Source: Alistipes megaguti
GTDB lineage: Bacteria > Bacteroidota > Bacteroidia > Bacteroidales > Rikenellaceae
Length of the DNA stretch: 64,000 nucleotides
Assembly (NCBI RefSeq): GCF_900604385.1
Contig: NZ_LR027382.1
Coordinates: 2,271,001 to 2,335,000 of the forward strand
Direction: 5' to 3'
Positions 45,456 to 55,322 of this stretch are shown here, piece by piece (position 1 is the first letter of the stretch; each line of letters starts with the position of its first letter). The notes beneath the pieces are model-generated. The model was not told where the DNA came from. It saw only the letters and a program-made list of their open reading frames with translations, and did no database searches. The position numbers were made by a program, and so were the translations under genes.

Positions 45456-46880
45456 ATGAACCTCGTGAATCCCGCCCTGTTGACGGCCTCGTTCGCCGCA
45501 CTGGCCTCCGCGGCCGATGCCACGGCCGCCCCGGCTCCCGAACCCAAACCGGCCCGTGAGGCCGATCGCCGCCCGAATATCATCGTCATCATGACCGACC
45601 AGCAGACGGCCGGCGCCCTGTCGTGTGCCGGCAATCCGTGGGTCGAGACCCCGGCGATGGATGCCCTGGCGGCCGACGGCGTGCGCTTCACCCGGGCCTA
45701 TTGCCCCTATCCGCTGAGCGGCCCCTGCCGCGCCTCGCTCATCACGGGTCGGATGCCCTTCGAGACGGGGGCCACCGACAACGGCGTGCGCCCCTCGGCC
45801 GAGGCCCTGCGCGAGGGGATCGGCCATCGCCTCTCGGCCGCGGGCTACGAGTGCCTCTACGCCGGAAAGTGGCACGTTCCGGAGGTCAACCTCCCCGATT
45901 CGGGGACAGGCTTCCGCCGCATTGCCCGGATGGGCGACCCGACGTTGGCCGCAGCGTGCGACGAGGCGCTGGCCGGGTATGACGGCCGCCGCCCGCTTCT
46001 GCTGGTGGCCTCGCTGCTCAATCCCCACGAGATCTGCGAATACGGCCGCCACGAGACGCTGCAGTATGGCGAACTGGCCCCCTTCGCGACGGAGGAGTGT
46101 CCCAATCTGCCGGCCAATTTCCGCCCGTCAACTTATGCGGCCGAGGCGCTGACGCTCGAACGCACGGCCTCGCCGCGCTATCACGATACCTACACCTTCA
46201 CCGAGGATGACTGGCGCCGCTACCTCTATGCCTACTACCGCTTCGTCGAGCGGGCCGACCGCGAGGTGGGGCGGATCGTCGAGGTGCTGAAGCGCCGCGG
46301 ACTCTACGACGATGCGGTGATCCTCTTCCTCTCGGATCACGGCGACGGCGTGGCGGCCCACGGCTGGAACCAGAAGTGGAACCTGCAGGAGGAGGTCATC
46401 AACGTGCCGCTGATCGTCAAGACGCCGAAGGGGTGCGGACCGCGGGGTGTGGTCAACCGCGAGGCGCTGTCGAACGTCGGGCTGGACCTCTACGCCACGC
46501 TTTGCGACTATGCCGGTGTGGAGCTGGATCCCGAACGCTACCGGGGCCGGAGCCTGCGCCCGGTGGCCGAGGGGCGTTCGGCGACGCTCCACGACGGCGT
46601 CTTTGTCGAGACGCTGCTCTCGGGGGTCGGCATGCGGGGCTGGAGCCTTGTCGGAGCGCGTTACAAATATGTCCTCTACCAGTGGGGCCGCAACCGCGAG
46701 GCGTTGTACGATCTGCAGCAGGATCCGGGCGAGATGGTCAATCTGGCTGTCGACCGGCGCTATGCCGACGAACTGGGCCGCATGCGCAAGGCTCTCTATG
46801 AGTGGGGTGTCCGGATCGGCGAACAGCGTCTGATCCGCAACCTGCGCCCCTATGCCGGGGAGTCCGGAACGACGGATTGA
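45456..46880 (+). CDS. Serine-type sulfatase (S1 family)
   Basis: This 474-residue periplasmic enzyme has a weak signal (MNLVNPALLTASFAALASAADA). It should remove a sulfate ester or N-sulfate from heparan oligosaccharides. Formylglycine motif S-x-P-x-R is present as SGPCRASLITGR, with Ser88 to be converted by an anaerobic sulfatase-maturing enzyme that is not in this window. Calcium-site residues are in MTDQQ and LSDHGDG. The position after Pro is Cys rather than the usual Ser. It is shorter than the next sulfatase and clearly of another subfamily, so different regiospecificity is likely; N- or 2-O-sulfate is a guess from pathway need. Confidence 0.88.
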   Translation: MNLVNPALLTASFAALASAADATAAPAPEPKPAREADRRPNIIVIMTDQQTAGALSCAGNPWVETPAMDALAADGVRFTRAYCPYPLSGPCRASLITGRMPFETGATDNGVRPSAEALREGIGHRLSAAGYECLYAGKWHVPEVNLPDSGTGFRRIARMGDPTLAAACDEALAGYDGRRPLLLVASLLNPHEICEYGRHETLQYGELAPFATEECPNLPANFRPSTYAAEALTLERTASPRYHDTYTFTEDDWRRYLYAYYRFVERADREVGRIVEVLKRRGLYDDAVILFLSDHGDGVAAHGWNQKWNLQEEVINVPLIVKTPKGCGPRGVVNREALSNVGLDLYATLCDYAGVELDPERYRGRSLRPVAEGRSATLHDGVFVETLLSGVGMRGWSLVGARYKYVLYQWGRNREALYDLQQDPGEMVNLAVDRRYADELGRMRKALYEWGVRIGEQRLIRNLRPYAGESGTTD

Positions 46881-47100
46881 CCCCGGGCTCCGGCCGCCCG
46901 AATTACCCCGATGCCGCCCGACGTTCCCACCGGTTGCCCGAACGGTCCCGCCGATTGCCCGAACTGCTCCGATGCTGCCTGACGTCTTCGCCGGTTGCCC
47001 GAATCCCCCGGCCGCCCGGAAAATCCCGCCGGCCATTCCGAAATCGCTCTTACGAACCGAATCCACGAATTCATCACCGTTGACCGGAACCACCTACCTT

Positions 47101-48774
47101 ATGAAAAACCTCGAAACCTTGCGGAGCGGCGCCCGATACGCCGCGCTTCCGCTGACGCTGACGGCCCTGGCGGGTTGCAGCGAGGGGCAGCCCAAGCGCC
47201 CCAACATCCTTGTGATGATGACCGACGACCACACGGCCCAGGCCATGAGCTGCTACGGGAGCCTGCTGGTCGAGACCCCGAATCTGGACCGTCTGGCCCG
47301 CGAGGGGATGCTCTTCGAGAACTGCTACGTTTCGAACGCCATTTCGGGCCCCTCGCGGGCCTGCATCCTCACGGGCAAGTACAGCCACGTGAACGGCTTC
47401 ACGGACAATTCGCGCACCTTCGACGGCGACCAACAGACCTTCCCCAAACTGCTGCACGAGGCGGGCTACCAGACGGCGATGATCGGCAAGTGGCACCTCA
47501 ATTCCGATCCGCAGGGCTTCGACTTCTGGAGCATTCTCGTGGGACAGGGCGAGTACTACGCCCCGCAGTTCATCGAGAATGGTGAGAACCGTGTCGAGAA
47601 GGGCTACGTGACGGACATCATCACCGACAAGGCCCTGTCGTTCCTCGAACACCGCGACCCCTCGCGGCCCTTTGCCATGCTCTACTACCACAAGGCGCCG
47701 CACCGCAACTGGATGCCGGCACAGCGCCACCTGGGGATCAACGACTCGCGGGTCTATCCCGAGCCCTTCAACCTGCTGGACGACTATGCGGGCCGGGGCC
47801 GAGCCGCCCGGGAGCAGGCCATGGAGATCGGGCGCGACATGTGGCCCGAGTGGGATCTGAAGCTGATGACGCCCGTGGAGCTGTCGCGCTCCTACGTGCT
47901 TGAAAGTACGGGCGATGCCAACCGGGACGACGTTGCGCGGGCCAACAACTGGCGGAGCAGCGTCATGCAGTACCAGGCGGCCTACAACCGCATGACCGAC
48001 GAGGAGAAGGCGCGCTGGAACGAGGCCTACGCCCCGCGCATCGCCGAGTATGAACGTCTGCGGAAGACGGCCACGCCCGAGGAGATGACGCGCTGGAAGT
48101 ACCAGCAGTACATGAAGGACTACTGGGCGGTGATCCAGGCCGTCGACGAGAACGTGGGGCGCCTGCTCGACTACCTCGAAAAGATCGGCGAACTCGACAA
48201 CACGATCATCGTCTACACCTCGGACGAGGGCTTCTTCCTTGGAGAGCACGGCTGGTTCGACAAGCGCTTCATGTACGAGGAGTGCCAGCGCACGCCGCTG
48301 CTGGTGCGCTATCCGCCGATGGTCGGGGCCGGGACGCGGAGCCGGGCGCTGGCCATGAACATCGACCTGGCGCCGACGTTCGTCGATCTGGCGGGGCTGG
48401 CGGTGCCGGACGACATGCAGGGACGTTCGCTGCGCGGGGTGCTCGCCTCGGGCGGCGAGGCGCCCGAGGGGTGGCGCACGGGGGTCTACTACCACTATTA
48501 CGAATACCCGTCGTGGCACTCCGTCAAGCGCCACTACGGCATCCGCACGGCCGACTACAAGCTGATCCACTTCTACAACGACGTCGACGAGTGGGAGATG
48601 TACGACCTGAAGCGCGATCCGCACGAGATGCACAGCGTCTACGACGATCCGGCCTATGCCGAGGTGCGCCGTGGGCTCCACGCGCAGCTCGAGGAGCTGC
48701 AGCGCGAATGCGGCGACACGGATCCCTGCGAACGCGAATACGAATTTTTCCGGGGCGCCGACCAGCTGAAATAA
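47101..48774 (+). CDS. N-acetylglucosamine-6-sulfatase-like serine sulfatase (S1_11-like)
   Basis: This is a 557-residue lipoprotein (signal ending TLTALAGC). The sequence follows the heparan 6-O-sulfatase of Bacteroides thetaiotaomicron (BT4656 type) and human GNS: MTDDHTAQAMSCYG, ISGPSRACILTGK with Ser82 as formylglycine precursor, TAMIGKWHLNSDPQGFD, HKAPHRNWMP, YTSDEGFFLGEHGWFDK. It should remove 6-O-sulfate from GlcNAc or GlcNS. The ATG at 47101 follows a 220-bp GC-rich spacer of degenerate CCGNNTGCCCGAA-like repeats in which no gene is seen. Confidence 0.92.
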   Translation: MKNLETLRSGARYAALPLTLTALAGCSEGQPKRPNILVMMTDDHTAQAMSCYGSLLVETPNLDRLAREGMLFENCYVSNAISGPSRACILTGKYSHVNGFTDNSRTFDGDQQTFPKLLHEAGYQTAMIGKWHLNSDPQGFDFWSILVGQGEYYAPQFIENGENRVEKGYVTDIITDKALSFLEHRDPSRPFAMLYYHKAPHRNWMPAQRHLGINDSRVYPEPFNLLDDYAGRGRAAREQAMEIGRDMWPEWDLKLMTPVELSRSYVLESTGDANRDDVARANNWRSSVMQYQAAYNRMTDEEKARWNEAYAPRIAEYERLRKTATPEEMTRWKYQQYMKDYWAVIQAVDENVGRLLDYLEKIGELDNTIIVYTSDEGFFLGEHGWFDKRFMYEECQRTPLLVRYPPMVGAGTRSRALAMNIDLAPTFVDLAGLAVPDDMQGRSLRGVLASGGEAPEGWRTGVYYHYYEYPSWHSVKRHYGIRTADYKLIHFYNDVDEWEMYDLKRDPHEMHSVYDDPAYAEVRRGLHAQLEELQRECGDTDPCEREYEFFRGADQLK

Positions 48775-48862
48775 CCGGCCGGACGACCGATTTCATCCGA
48801 TAACCAGAGCCGGATCCACCGTGGCTTCACGCGGCCGGATCCGGACCCAAAACTGCAACGAT

Positions 48863-50509
48863 ATGGACAGACGAGAATTTCTGAAAACTTCGGGATGGAC
48901 CCTGTTGGGTCTGGCGGCGGTCAATGCGCTGCCGGGCTGCTCGCATCTGGGCGATGCGGAGTCGCTTCCCGACGACGTGAAGGGAGGTTTCCCTTCGCTC
49001 CGCGACCTGAAGGTCTTCTGGGGCGACGTACACAACCACTGCAACGTGACCTACGGCCACGGCGATCTGTCGGATGCCCTGGCGGCGGCCGAGCAGCAGC
49101 TGGATTTCGTCTCGGTGACGCCCCACGCCATGTGGCCCGACATTCCGGGTGAGAACGACCCGCGGCTGAACTGGGTCATCGGCTACCATACGGCGGCCTT
49201 CCGGCGGCTGCGTGCCGGCGGCTACGAGAAGTACCGGCAGATGATCGAGGCGGCCAACCGCCCGGGCAAATTCCTGACGTTCGTCTCCTACGAGTGCCAC
49301 AGCATGGAGCACGGCGACCACGTGGCGCTGTTCCGCGACTTCGACGTGCCGCTGGTCGAGTGCACGTCGGTGCCCGATCTGAAGGAGCGGCTGCGCGGCT
49401 ACGCCTGCTACGTGACGCCCCACCACATGGGCTACCAGACGGGATTCCGCGGCTACAACTGGGCGGCCTTCCCGGACAACGATCCGCAGACGCCGTTCGT
49501 CGAGATGTTCTCGCGCCACGGCCTGGCCGAGAGCGACACGGGCGACTACGACTACCTGCACGACATGGGGCCGCGCGTCTGGGAGGGTTCGATCCTCTAC
49601 GGACTGGAGCAGGGCCACAAGTTCGGACTGATGTGCTCGACGGACCAGCATGCCGGCTATCCGGGCAGCTACGGCGACGGCCGCATCGGTGTCTACGCCC
49701 CGTCGCTCGACCGCGAGGCGCTGTGGACCGAGATGGGACGGCGCCATGTCTGCGGCGTGACGGGCGACAAGATCAAGATCGACTTCCGCATTAACGGCGG
49801 GGTGCCGGGCGACGTCATCCGCGCCTCGCACCGCGAGATCTACCTCAATGTCGAGGCGCAGAACGCCATCGACTACGTCGATCTGATCAAGAATGGGCAG
49901 TGCGTGGCGCGGCTCAACGGCCCGTACCGTGCGGCGGCCCCCTCGGACGAGGTGATCCGCACGAAGGTGAAGGTCAACTTCGGCTGGAACCGCGAGGAGG
50001 AGTATGTCCACTGGACGGGCCGGCTGTCGCTTGACGGCGGCACGATCGACGATCTGCAGACCTGCTTCCGCGGGGCGGCCTTCACCTCGCCGCAGCCGGG
50101 CGAGACGGAGTTCCACACGCGGGTCAACCGCGTCGTGGAGCGCGACGCGCACAACGTGGTGCTGGACCTCTATTCGACGAAGAACCCCAACGTCATGACG
50201 CCGGCCATGCAGGGCGTGGTGCTCGACCTGACAGCACCGCGCACGGCGCGCCTCGTGGCGGAGTTCAACGGCCGGCGCTACGAACACACGATCGGCGAAC
50301 TGCTCGAAGGGGCGCGTGCCCACTTCCTGCGGGGATGGCTTTCGGAGGCGATCCAGTTCGAACGGGCGCAGCCCGAGGCGGCCTTCTGCGTCGGCCACCG
50401 CATGGTCGACAAGGAGCCGCAGCGCGATACGGACTACTATTACGTACGGGTTCGCCAGCGCGACGGACAGTGGGGCTGGTCGTCGCCGATCTGGGTGGAG
50501 AGAGCTTAG
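48863..50509 (+). CDS. PHP-superfamily (DUF3604-like) metal-dependent lipoprotein
   Basis: This 548-residue protein begins MDRREFLKTSGWTLLGLAAV and has a Cys at LPGC, a Tat-type signal with a lipobox. The body resembles DUF3604/CehA-type PHP hydrolases: FWGDVHNHCN (His57 and His59), VTPHAMW, YECHSMEHGDH, VTPHHMG and CSTDQHAGYPG supply the expected metal ligands in order. A C-terminal beta domain follows (about residue 310 on). It sits between two heparan sulfatases and a sugar kinase, so a step in heparan breakdown is likely. The chemistry (phosphoester, sulfamate, amide or other) cannot be inferred from sequence. Confidence 0.75.
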   Translation: MDRREFLKTSGWTLLGLAAVNALPGCSHLGDAESLPDDVKGGFPSLRDLKVFWGDVHNHCNVTYGHGDLSDALAAAEQQLDFVSVTPHAMWPDIPGENDPRLNWVIGYHTAAFRRLRAGGYEKYRQMIEAANRPGKFLTFVSYECHSMEHGDHVALFRDFDVPLVECTSVPDLKERLRGYACYVTPHHMGYQTGFRGYNWAAFPDNDPQTPFVEMFSRHGLAESDTGDYDYLHDMGPRVWEGSILYGLEQGHKFGLMCSTDQHAGYPGSYGDGRIGVYAPSLDREALWTEMGRRHVCGVTGDKIKIDFRINGGVPGDVIRASHREIYLNVEAQNAIDYVDLIKNGQCVARLNGPYRAAAPSDEVIRTKVKVNFGWNREEEYVHWTGRLSLDGGTIDDLQTCFRGAAFTSPQPGETEFHTRVNRVVERDAHNVVLDLYSTKNPNVMTPAMQGVVLDLTAPRTARLVAEFNGRRYEHTIGELLEGARAHFLRGWLSEAIQFERAQPEAAFCVGHRMVDKEPQRDTDYYYVRVRQRDGQWGWSSPIWVERA

Positions 50510-50512
50510 GAG

Positions 50513-51445
50513 ATGGAACGTTATGCCATAGGAATCGACCTGGGCGGTACTTCGGTGAAGTATGCCGTGGTCGCCGCTTCGGGCGGGATTCTCTTCCACG
50601 GGGAGCATGCTTCCCGGGCCTCGGATGGGGCCGAAGCGGTACTGGATGCCATCCTGCGTGGCGTTGAGGCCTGCCGGGCCTTCGCCGCACGGGAGGGGCT
50701 GACGCTGGAAGGTGTTGGTATCGGGACCCCGGGGGTGGTTTCGGACGATGGCCGCACGGTGCTGGGCGGTGCCGAGAACATCGCGGGGTGGGAGAACCTT
50801 CCCCTGGCGGATCGGATCGAGCGGGCGACGGGGCTGCGCTGCGCGGCCTGCAACGACGCCAATGCCATGGCGTGGGGCGAGACGCTCTACGGTGCGGCGC
50901 GCGGTGCGACGGACGTGGTCTTCGTGACGGTGGGGACCGGCATCGGCTGCGGCGTGCTCATCGGCGGGCGGCTCTTCCGCGGCTACCGCAACCGCGGCAT
51001 GGAGATGGGCCACATCACGGTCAAGTGCGACGGCGAACGGTGTGCCTGCGGCGGGGTGGGGTGCCTCGAGCACTATGCCTCGACGGCCGCTCTTGTGGCG
51101 CGTTTCCGCGCGCTGAGCGGCGCGTTGCAGGCCGACGGCCGCGAGGTGGTGCGCCGCTACGGGGCGGGCGATCCGGCGGCGGTTCAGGCTCTGGAGGAGC
51201 ACTGGATGTACCTTTTGCACGGCATCGCCTCGATGATCAACCTCTTCGCACCGCAACGGGTCGTCGTCGGAGGCGGCATATCGGAATCGGGCGAATTCTA
51301 CTTCGAGCACCTGCGCGAGGGAGTTCGCCGCCAGGTGATGGCCGTCTGCGGCGGGGAGACTGAGATTGTTCCCGCGCAGCTGGGCAACCGGGCCGGAAGC
51401 CTCGGCGCCGCGGGGCTGATCCTCGGGGAGGGGGCGCAACGATGA
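50513..51445 (+). CDS. ROK-family sugar kinase (probable glucosamine/GlcNAc kinase)
   Basis: This 310-residue cytoplasmic kinase has an intact ATP motif GIDLGGTSVK, the catalytic Asp in CNDANAMAWGE, the ROK sugar motif EMGHI, and the zinc site CACGGVGCLE. The Bacteroides heparan locus holds a ROK kinase in the same setting, so phosphorylation of amino sugars released from heparan is the likely role. It starts 3 bases after the PHP gene and overlaps the MFS gene by 4 bases (ATGA), showing translational coupling. Confidence 0.88.
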   Translation: MERYAIGIDLGGTSVKYAVVAASGGILFHGEHASRASDGAEAVLDAILRGVEACRAFAAREGLTLEGVGIGTPGVVSDDGRTVLGGAENIAGWENLPLADRIERATGLRCAACNDANAMAWGETLYGAARGATDVVFVTVGTGIGCGVLIGGRLFRGYRNRGMEMGHITVKCDGERCACGGVGCLEHYASTAALVARFRALSGALQADGREVVRRYGAGDPAAVQALEEHWMYLLHGIASMINLFAPQRVVVGGGISESGEFYFEHLREGVRRQVMAVCGGETEIVPAQLGNRAGSLGAAGLILGEGAQR

Positions 51446-52713
51446 GACGCAGCTACGCCCTGGTGGGGCTGATCATGCTCTTCTGGTTCGTCATTTCGTT
51501 CATTACGAACATCATCGGACCGCTGATCCCCGACATCATCGACAACTTCCACCTGCAGCACCTTGCGCTGGCGGGCTTCATCCCGACGTCGTTCTTCGTG
51601 GCCTACGGCATCATGTCGATCCCCTCGGGGCTGCTGATCGAACGCTTCAGCCAGAAGACGGTCCTCACGGCGGGCTTTGCGCTGCCGCTTGTCGGGTCGC
51701 TGCTCTTTGCCCTCGTGCCGACCTTCCCGGTGCTGCTGGCCTCGTCGTTCACCATCGGACTGGGCATGGCCATGCTGCAGACGACGATCAACCCGCTGAC
51801 CCGCGTGGCGGGCGGCGAGGAGAACTTCGCCTTCTTTTCGGTCATGGGCCAGCTGGTCTTCGGGGCGGCGTCGTTCGTCAGCCCGCTGGTCTACGCACGG
51901 CTGGTCGCACGCCTCACTTCGGGCGAGACGCTCCACGGCCTGACGGGCTGGCTGCAGTCGCTGACTCCGGCCTCGCTGCCGTGGGTTTCGCTCTACTGGC
52001 TCTTTGCCGTGATCCTGGTGGCGGTGATCGTCGTGGTGCTGGCGGTCCGCTTCCCGCGGCTGGAGCTGCAGGAGAGCGAACGCAGCGGCGGTCTGCACTC
52101 CTACCGGGAGCTGCTGAAGAATCCTCGGGTCTACCTCTTCTTCCTGGGCATGCTCTGCTATACGGCCTCGGAACAGGGCGTGGCCAACTGGATCTCGGAG
52201 TTCCTGCGGCAGTACCACGGCCTCGATCCGCAGACGGTCGGCGCCCCGACCGTTGGACGCTTCTGGGGCTACATGTCCGTGGGGTGCCTGGTGGGGCTCT
52301 TTGCCCTGAAACTCTGGGATGCACGCGACGTGCTGAAGGTGGCCGGCGTACTGGCCATCGCTTCGCTGTTGGCGGCGCTCTTCGGAAGTGCCGGGGTGGC
52401 GCTGGTGGCCTTCCCGGCCGTGGGATTCTCCATTTCGGTGATGTTCTCGATTGTCATGTCGCTGGCGCTGAACTCCGTCGACCGCTACCACGGTTCGTTT
52501 GCCGGCATCCTCTGCACGGGTATCGCCGGCGGAGCCCTCGGTCCGCTGATTGTCGGCTGGCTGGGGGATCTGGTGGGGCTGCGCCTGGCGCTGCTGTTCG
52601 TCTGCGTGACGATCGCCTATATCGTCGGCATCGCCTTCTGGGCCCGGCCGCTGGTCGACAACAAACGCTGCTCGCTGCGTGAACTTTTCCATAATAAAAA
52701 GAACCGATCATGA
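51442..52713 (+). CDS. MFS sugar transporter (FucP/NagP-like)
   Basis: This is a 423-residue twelve-helix inner-membrane symporter. The opening FWFVISFITNIIGPLIPDII and the SFFVAYGIMSIPSGLLIERF segment are typical of the FucP/NagP sugar:proton branch; QTTINPLTR in helix 5 is another family mark. It probably imports the mono- or disaccharides made in the periplasm by GH88 and the sulfatases. It overlaps both the kinase and the downstream lyase by 4 bases. Confidence 0.88.
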   Translation: MRRSYALVGLIMLFWFVISFITNIIGPLIPDIIDNFHLQHLALAGFIPTSFFVAYGIMSIPSGLLIERFSQKTVLTAGFALPLVGSLLFALVPTFPVLLASSFTIGLGMAMLQTTINPLTRVAGGEENFAFFSVMGQLVFGAASFVSPLVYARLVARLTSGETLHGLTGWLQSLTPASLPWVSLYWLFAVILVAVIVVVLAVRFPRLELQESERSGGLHSYRELLKNPRVYLFFLGMLCYTASEQGVANWISEFLRQYHGLDPQTVGAPTVGRFWGYMSVGCLVGLFALKLWDARDVLKVAGVLAIASLLAALFGSAGVALVAFPAVGFSISVMFSIVMSLALNSVDRYHGSFAGILCTGIAGGALGPLIVGWLGDLVGLRLALLFVCVTIAYIVGIAFWARPLVDNKRCSLRELFHNKKNRS

Positions 52714-55322
52714 ACCGAATCGTGACGCTGGCCGCCGTGCTGCTGACCGCCGCGGCCGTCCCGACACAACTCCCGGCCGAAACGCGGCATCCGGCCGGTC
52801 GACGCCCCGCCTCCGCAGCTCCGTCTGCGGATGGGGAGTGGCTTCCGGCCGAACAGCACCTCGACAAACAGGCGTTGAGGCCCCGCTACCGGCAGTGGAT
52901 GCAACCCGCCGGCGGAGTCCCCGTGACGCAGAACCCGCCGGCGCTGCTCTGGCCCGCGGGCGGTGACGACGTGACGGGCTACCGGATCGAACTCTCCCCT
53001 TCGCCGGAGTTCCCGGCCGCGCAGACCCTCACCAGCGAACAGCCGTGGGCCGTCTGGGCGCTTCACCGCCCGCTCGCGCCGGGCCGCTATTGGTGGCGGG
53101 TGACGACCTTCACCCGGAAGGGGGCTCCGCAACGCTCCGCAGCGTGCGAATTTGTCGTTGCGGACTCCGCGCGGCGCTTCGCCACTCCGACGGGCGACGA
53201 ACTCGTGCAGCGCCTCGCCGCGCAGTCGCATCCGCGCCTCTATGTGACCGTGGACGGCATCGGGGCGCTGCGCCGCCGCTCTGCGACGAATCCCGAGGCG
53301 CAGGAGTTCCTCACCCGGGCTCGGCGGCGGATCGACATGGAACCCGTTCCGGTGGCCCCGACGCGGCCGCGCGACACGACGGGCATGAGCCCCTTCCAGA
53401 AACGCTCGCTCATCAACTTCATGTACCACAAGTTCGGCGAGGTGGTGACCCAGCCGATCGTCGACTTCTCGCTGGCGTGGCTGCTGACGGGTGACGAGGC
53501 GTGGCGTACGGCCGTGGTGCGTCATGCGCGCTACGTGGCCTCGCTGCCGGTCGACAGCGACGCCACGTCGGAGGATTTCAACCGCTCGGCCATCATGTAC
53601 GGACTGGCCTTCGGCTACGACACGGCCTGCGAACGGATGACCGACGACGAACGGGCCGCCGTGCTGGAGGCGATCCGCGTGCGGGGCGAACGCTTCTACC
53701 GGCAGTATGTGCGCGATTTCGAATGCCACTCGATGGACAACCACGTCTGGCAGCATACGTTCCGCAACTTTCTCTTCACGGCCCTTGCCACGCTGGGCGA
53801 CCTGCCCGAGGCCGAACGGTGGCTGCGCTACTGCTACGAGGTGTGGTGCGGCCGCTTCCCGATCCTGGGGGGCGACGACGGCGGCTGGCACGACGGCAGT
53901 AGCTACATGCAGGCCAATCTGGTGACCTTCATCTACGTGCCGTTCGTCCTTTCGCGGCTCACGGGGAGCGACTTCTTTGCGCTGCCGTGGTACCGCAACC
54001 TGCCTTCGTTCCTGGCCTACTCCTTCCCGAAGGACTCCTACGCCACGGGGTTCGGCGACGACTATGAGAAGATGACCTCGCCGACACAACTCTACATGGG
54101 TTTTGCCGATGCGCTGGCCCGCGAGACGCACAGCCCGCTGGCGCGCTGGTATGCCGACCGGCTGATCGGTGCGGATCCGGCGAACCTCTACCGCTCGAAG
54201 GGCTTCATGCTCTACCGCATCCTGACGGACAAACCGCGTGATTGCGTGGCGCCGGAGCCGCCCGTGCGCAATACGTCGCGCTTCTTCCCCGATGCGGGCT
54301 TCTCGCTCATGCATACCGATCCGGCCGATGCCGGGGACGATCTGATGGCGGCCTTCTTCGCGCTGCCGTTCGGCTCGACGGGCCACGCCCACGCCGCCCA
54401 CAACGGCTTCACGATCAACTACGGCGGGCGTCCGCTCTTCGGCGGTACGGGCTACTACTCGAACTTCAACGACCGCCACACGCTGCTGCACTACCGCACG
54501 CGGGGCCATAATACGCTGCTCATCGACAGCCTGGCGCAGGTCATCGGCGAGAACGGCTACGGATGGCTGGCGCGCTTTGCCGACACCGAGGCGCTGGCCT
54601 ACACGCTGGGCGATGCCTCGCACGCCTACGATTCGATCCGCACGCCGTTCTGGATCGACCGCATGGAGAAATCCGGCGTTGCGTATACGCGTGAGAACGG
54701 CCTCGGCGATCCCGGCGTGACACGCTTCCGGCGTCACTTCCTCTTCCTGCGTCCCGACGTGATTGTCCTCTACGACGAACTGGCGGCCCGCCAACCCGTC
54801 ACGTGGACCTGGCTGCTGCACGGCAATAACCGCCTGACGCGCTGCGGAGCTGCGGCCGTCGAGACGTCGAACGGCCGGGCTACCGGACGGATGGACCTCT
54901 TTACCGCGGAACCGACGCAGCTGCGCATCACCGACGAGTTCTTCTCGCCGGCCATCAACTGGAAACGCCGTACGGGCCCCGACGGCCGCGTACTGGAGTA
55001 TGCCCGGCAGTGGCATTCGGAGTTCACCCCCGAGGGGCGGAGCCGCACGCAGCGTTTCCTGGCCATCTTCCGCATCACGCCCGAAGGGGCGCAGCCGCTG
55101 GAACTCAAGCGGCGTGCCGACGGAACGATCCGCGTCGGGGAGTGGACCGTCCGGGCCGAACTGGACGGCAGCCGGCCGCCCCGCCTCGAGGTGACCGACC
55201 GCCGCGGAAACGGCGTGCGCTACAACACCTCGTCGTCGACCGTTGCCGGCAGCACGCTGATTCTCCGCCCGGGGGCTCCGGCCCGCGAACTGGTCGATAC
55301 GGTGCCGGCTTCGGTACGCTGA
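52710..55322 (+). CDS. Heparinase II/III-family lyase with DUF4962-like N-terminus (PL15-like)
   Basis: This 870-residue secreted enzyme has signal peptide MNRIVTLAAVLLTAAAVPTQ. Domain order: an N-terminal fibronectin-like domain (about 50-165: NPPALLWPAGGDDVTGYRIELS, PGRYWWRVTTF), a helical toroid (about 170-530: MDNHVWQHTFRN, GGWHDGSSYMQAN), and a beta domain with GHAHAAHNGFTINYGGRPL, RGHNTLL and VLYDEL. This layout matches the PL15 exo-lyase of the B. thetaiotaomicron heparan locus and related PL21 enzymes, unlike the three PL12s here. Histidine clusters (SMDNHVWQH, HAHAAHN) are likely catalytic or metal-binding. Exact PL family needs a profile search. Confidence 0.82.
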   Translation: MNRIVTLAAVLLTAAAVPTQLPAETRHPAGRRPASAAPSADGEWLPAEQHLDKQALRPRYRQWMQPAGGVPVTQNPPALLWPAGGDDVTGYRIELSPSPEFPAAQTLTSEQPWAVWALHRPLAPGRYWWRVTTFTRKGAPQRSAACEFVVADSARRFATPTGDELVQRLAAQSHPRLYVTVDGIGALRRRSATNPEAQEFLTRARRRIDMEPVPVAPTRPRDTTGMSPFQKRSLINFMYHKFGEVVTQPIVDFSLAWLLTGDEAWRTAVVRHARYVASLPVDSDATSEDFNRSAIMYGLAFGYDTACERMTDDERAAVLEAIRVRGERFYRQYVRDFECHSMDNHVWQHTFRNFLFTALATLGDLPEAERWLRYCYEVWCGRFPILGGDDGGWHDGSSYMQANLVTFIYVPFVLSRLTGSDFFALPWYRNLPSFLAYSFPKDSYATGFGDDYEKMTSPTQLYMGFADALARETHSPLARWYADRLIGADPANLYRSKGFMLYRILTDKPRDCVAPEPPVRNTSRFFPDAGFSLMHTDPADAGDDLMAAFFALPFGSTGHAHAAHNGFTINYGGRPLFGGTGYYSNFNDRHTLLHYRTRGHNTLLIDSLAQVIGENGYGWLARFADTEALAYTLGDASHAYDSIRTPFWIDRMEKSGVAYTRENGLGDPGVTRFRRHFLFLRPDVIVLYDELAARQPVTWTWLLHGNNRLTRCGAAAVETSNGRATGRMDLFTAEPTQLRITDEFFSPAINWKRRTGPDGRVLEYARQWHSEFTPEGRSRTQRFLAIFRITPEGAQPLELKRRADGTIRVGEWTVRAELDGSRPPRLEVTDRRGNGVRYNTSSSTVAGSTLILRPGAPARELVDTVPASVR

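Noticed and set aside
46852..47100. N-terminal extension of the second sulfatase into the previous gene
   Set aside because: The in-frame extension is Pro/Arg-rich repeat spacer; the ATG at 47101 starts a proper lipoprotein signal peptide.
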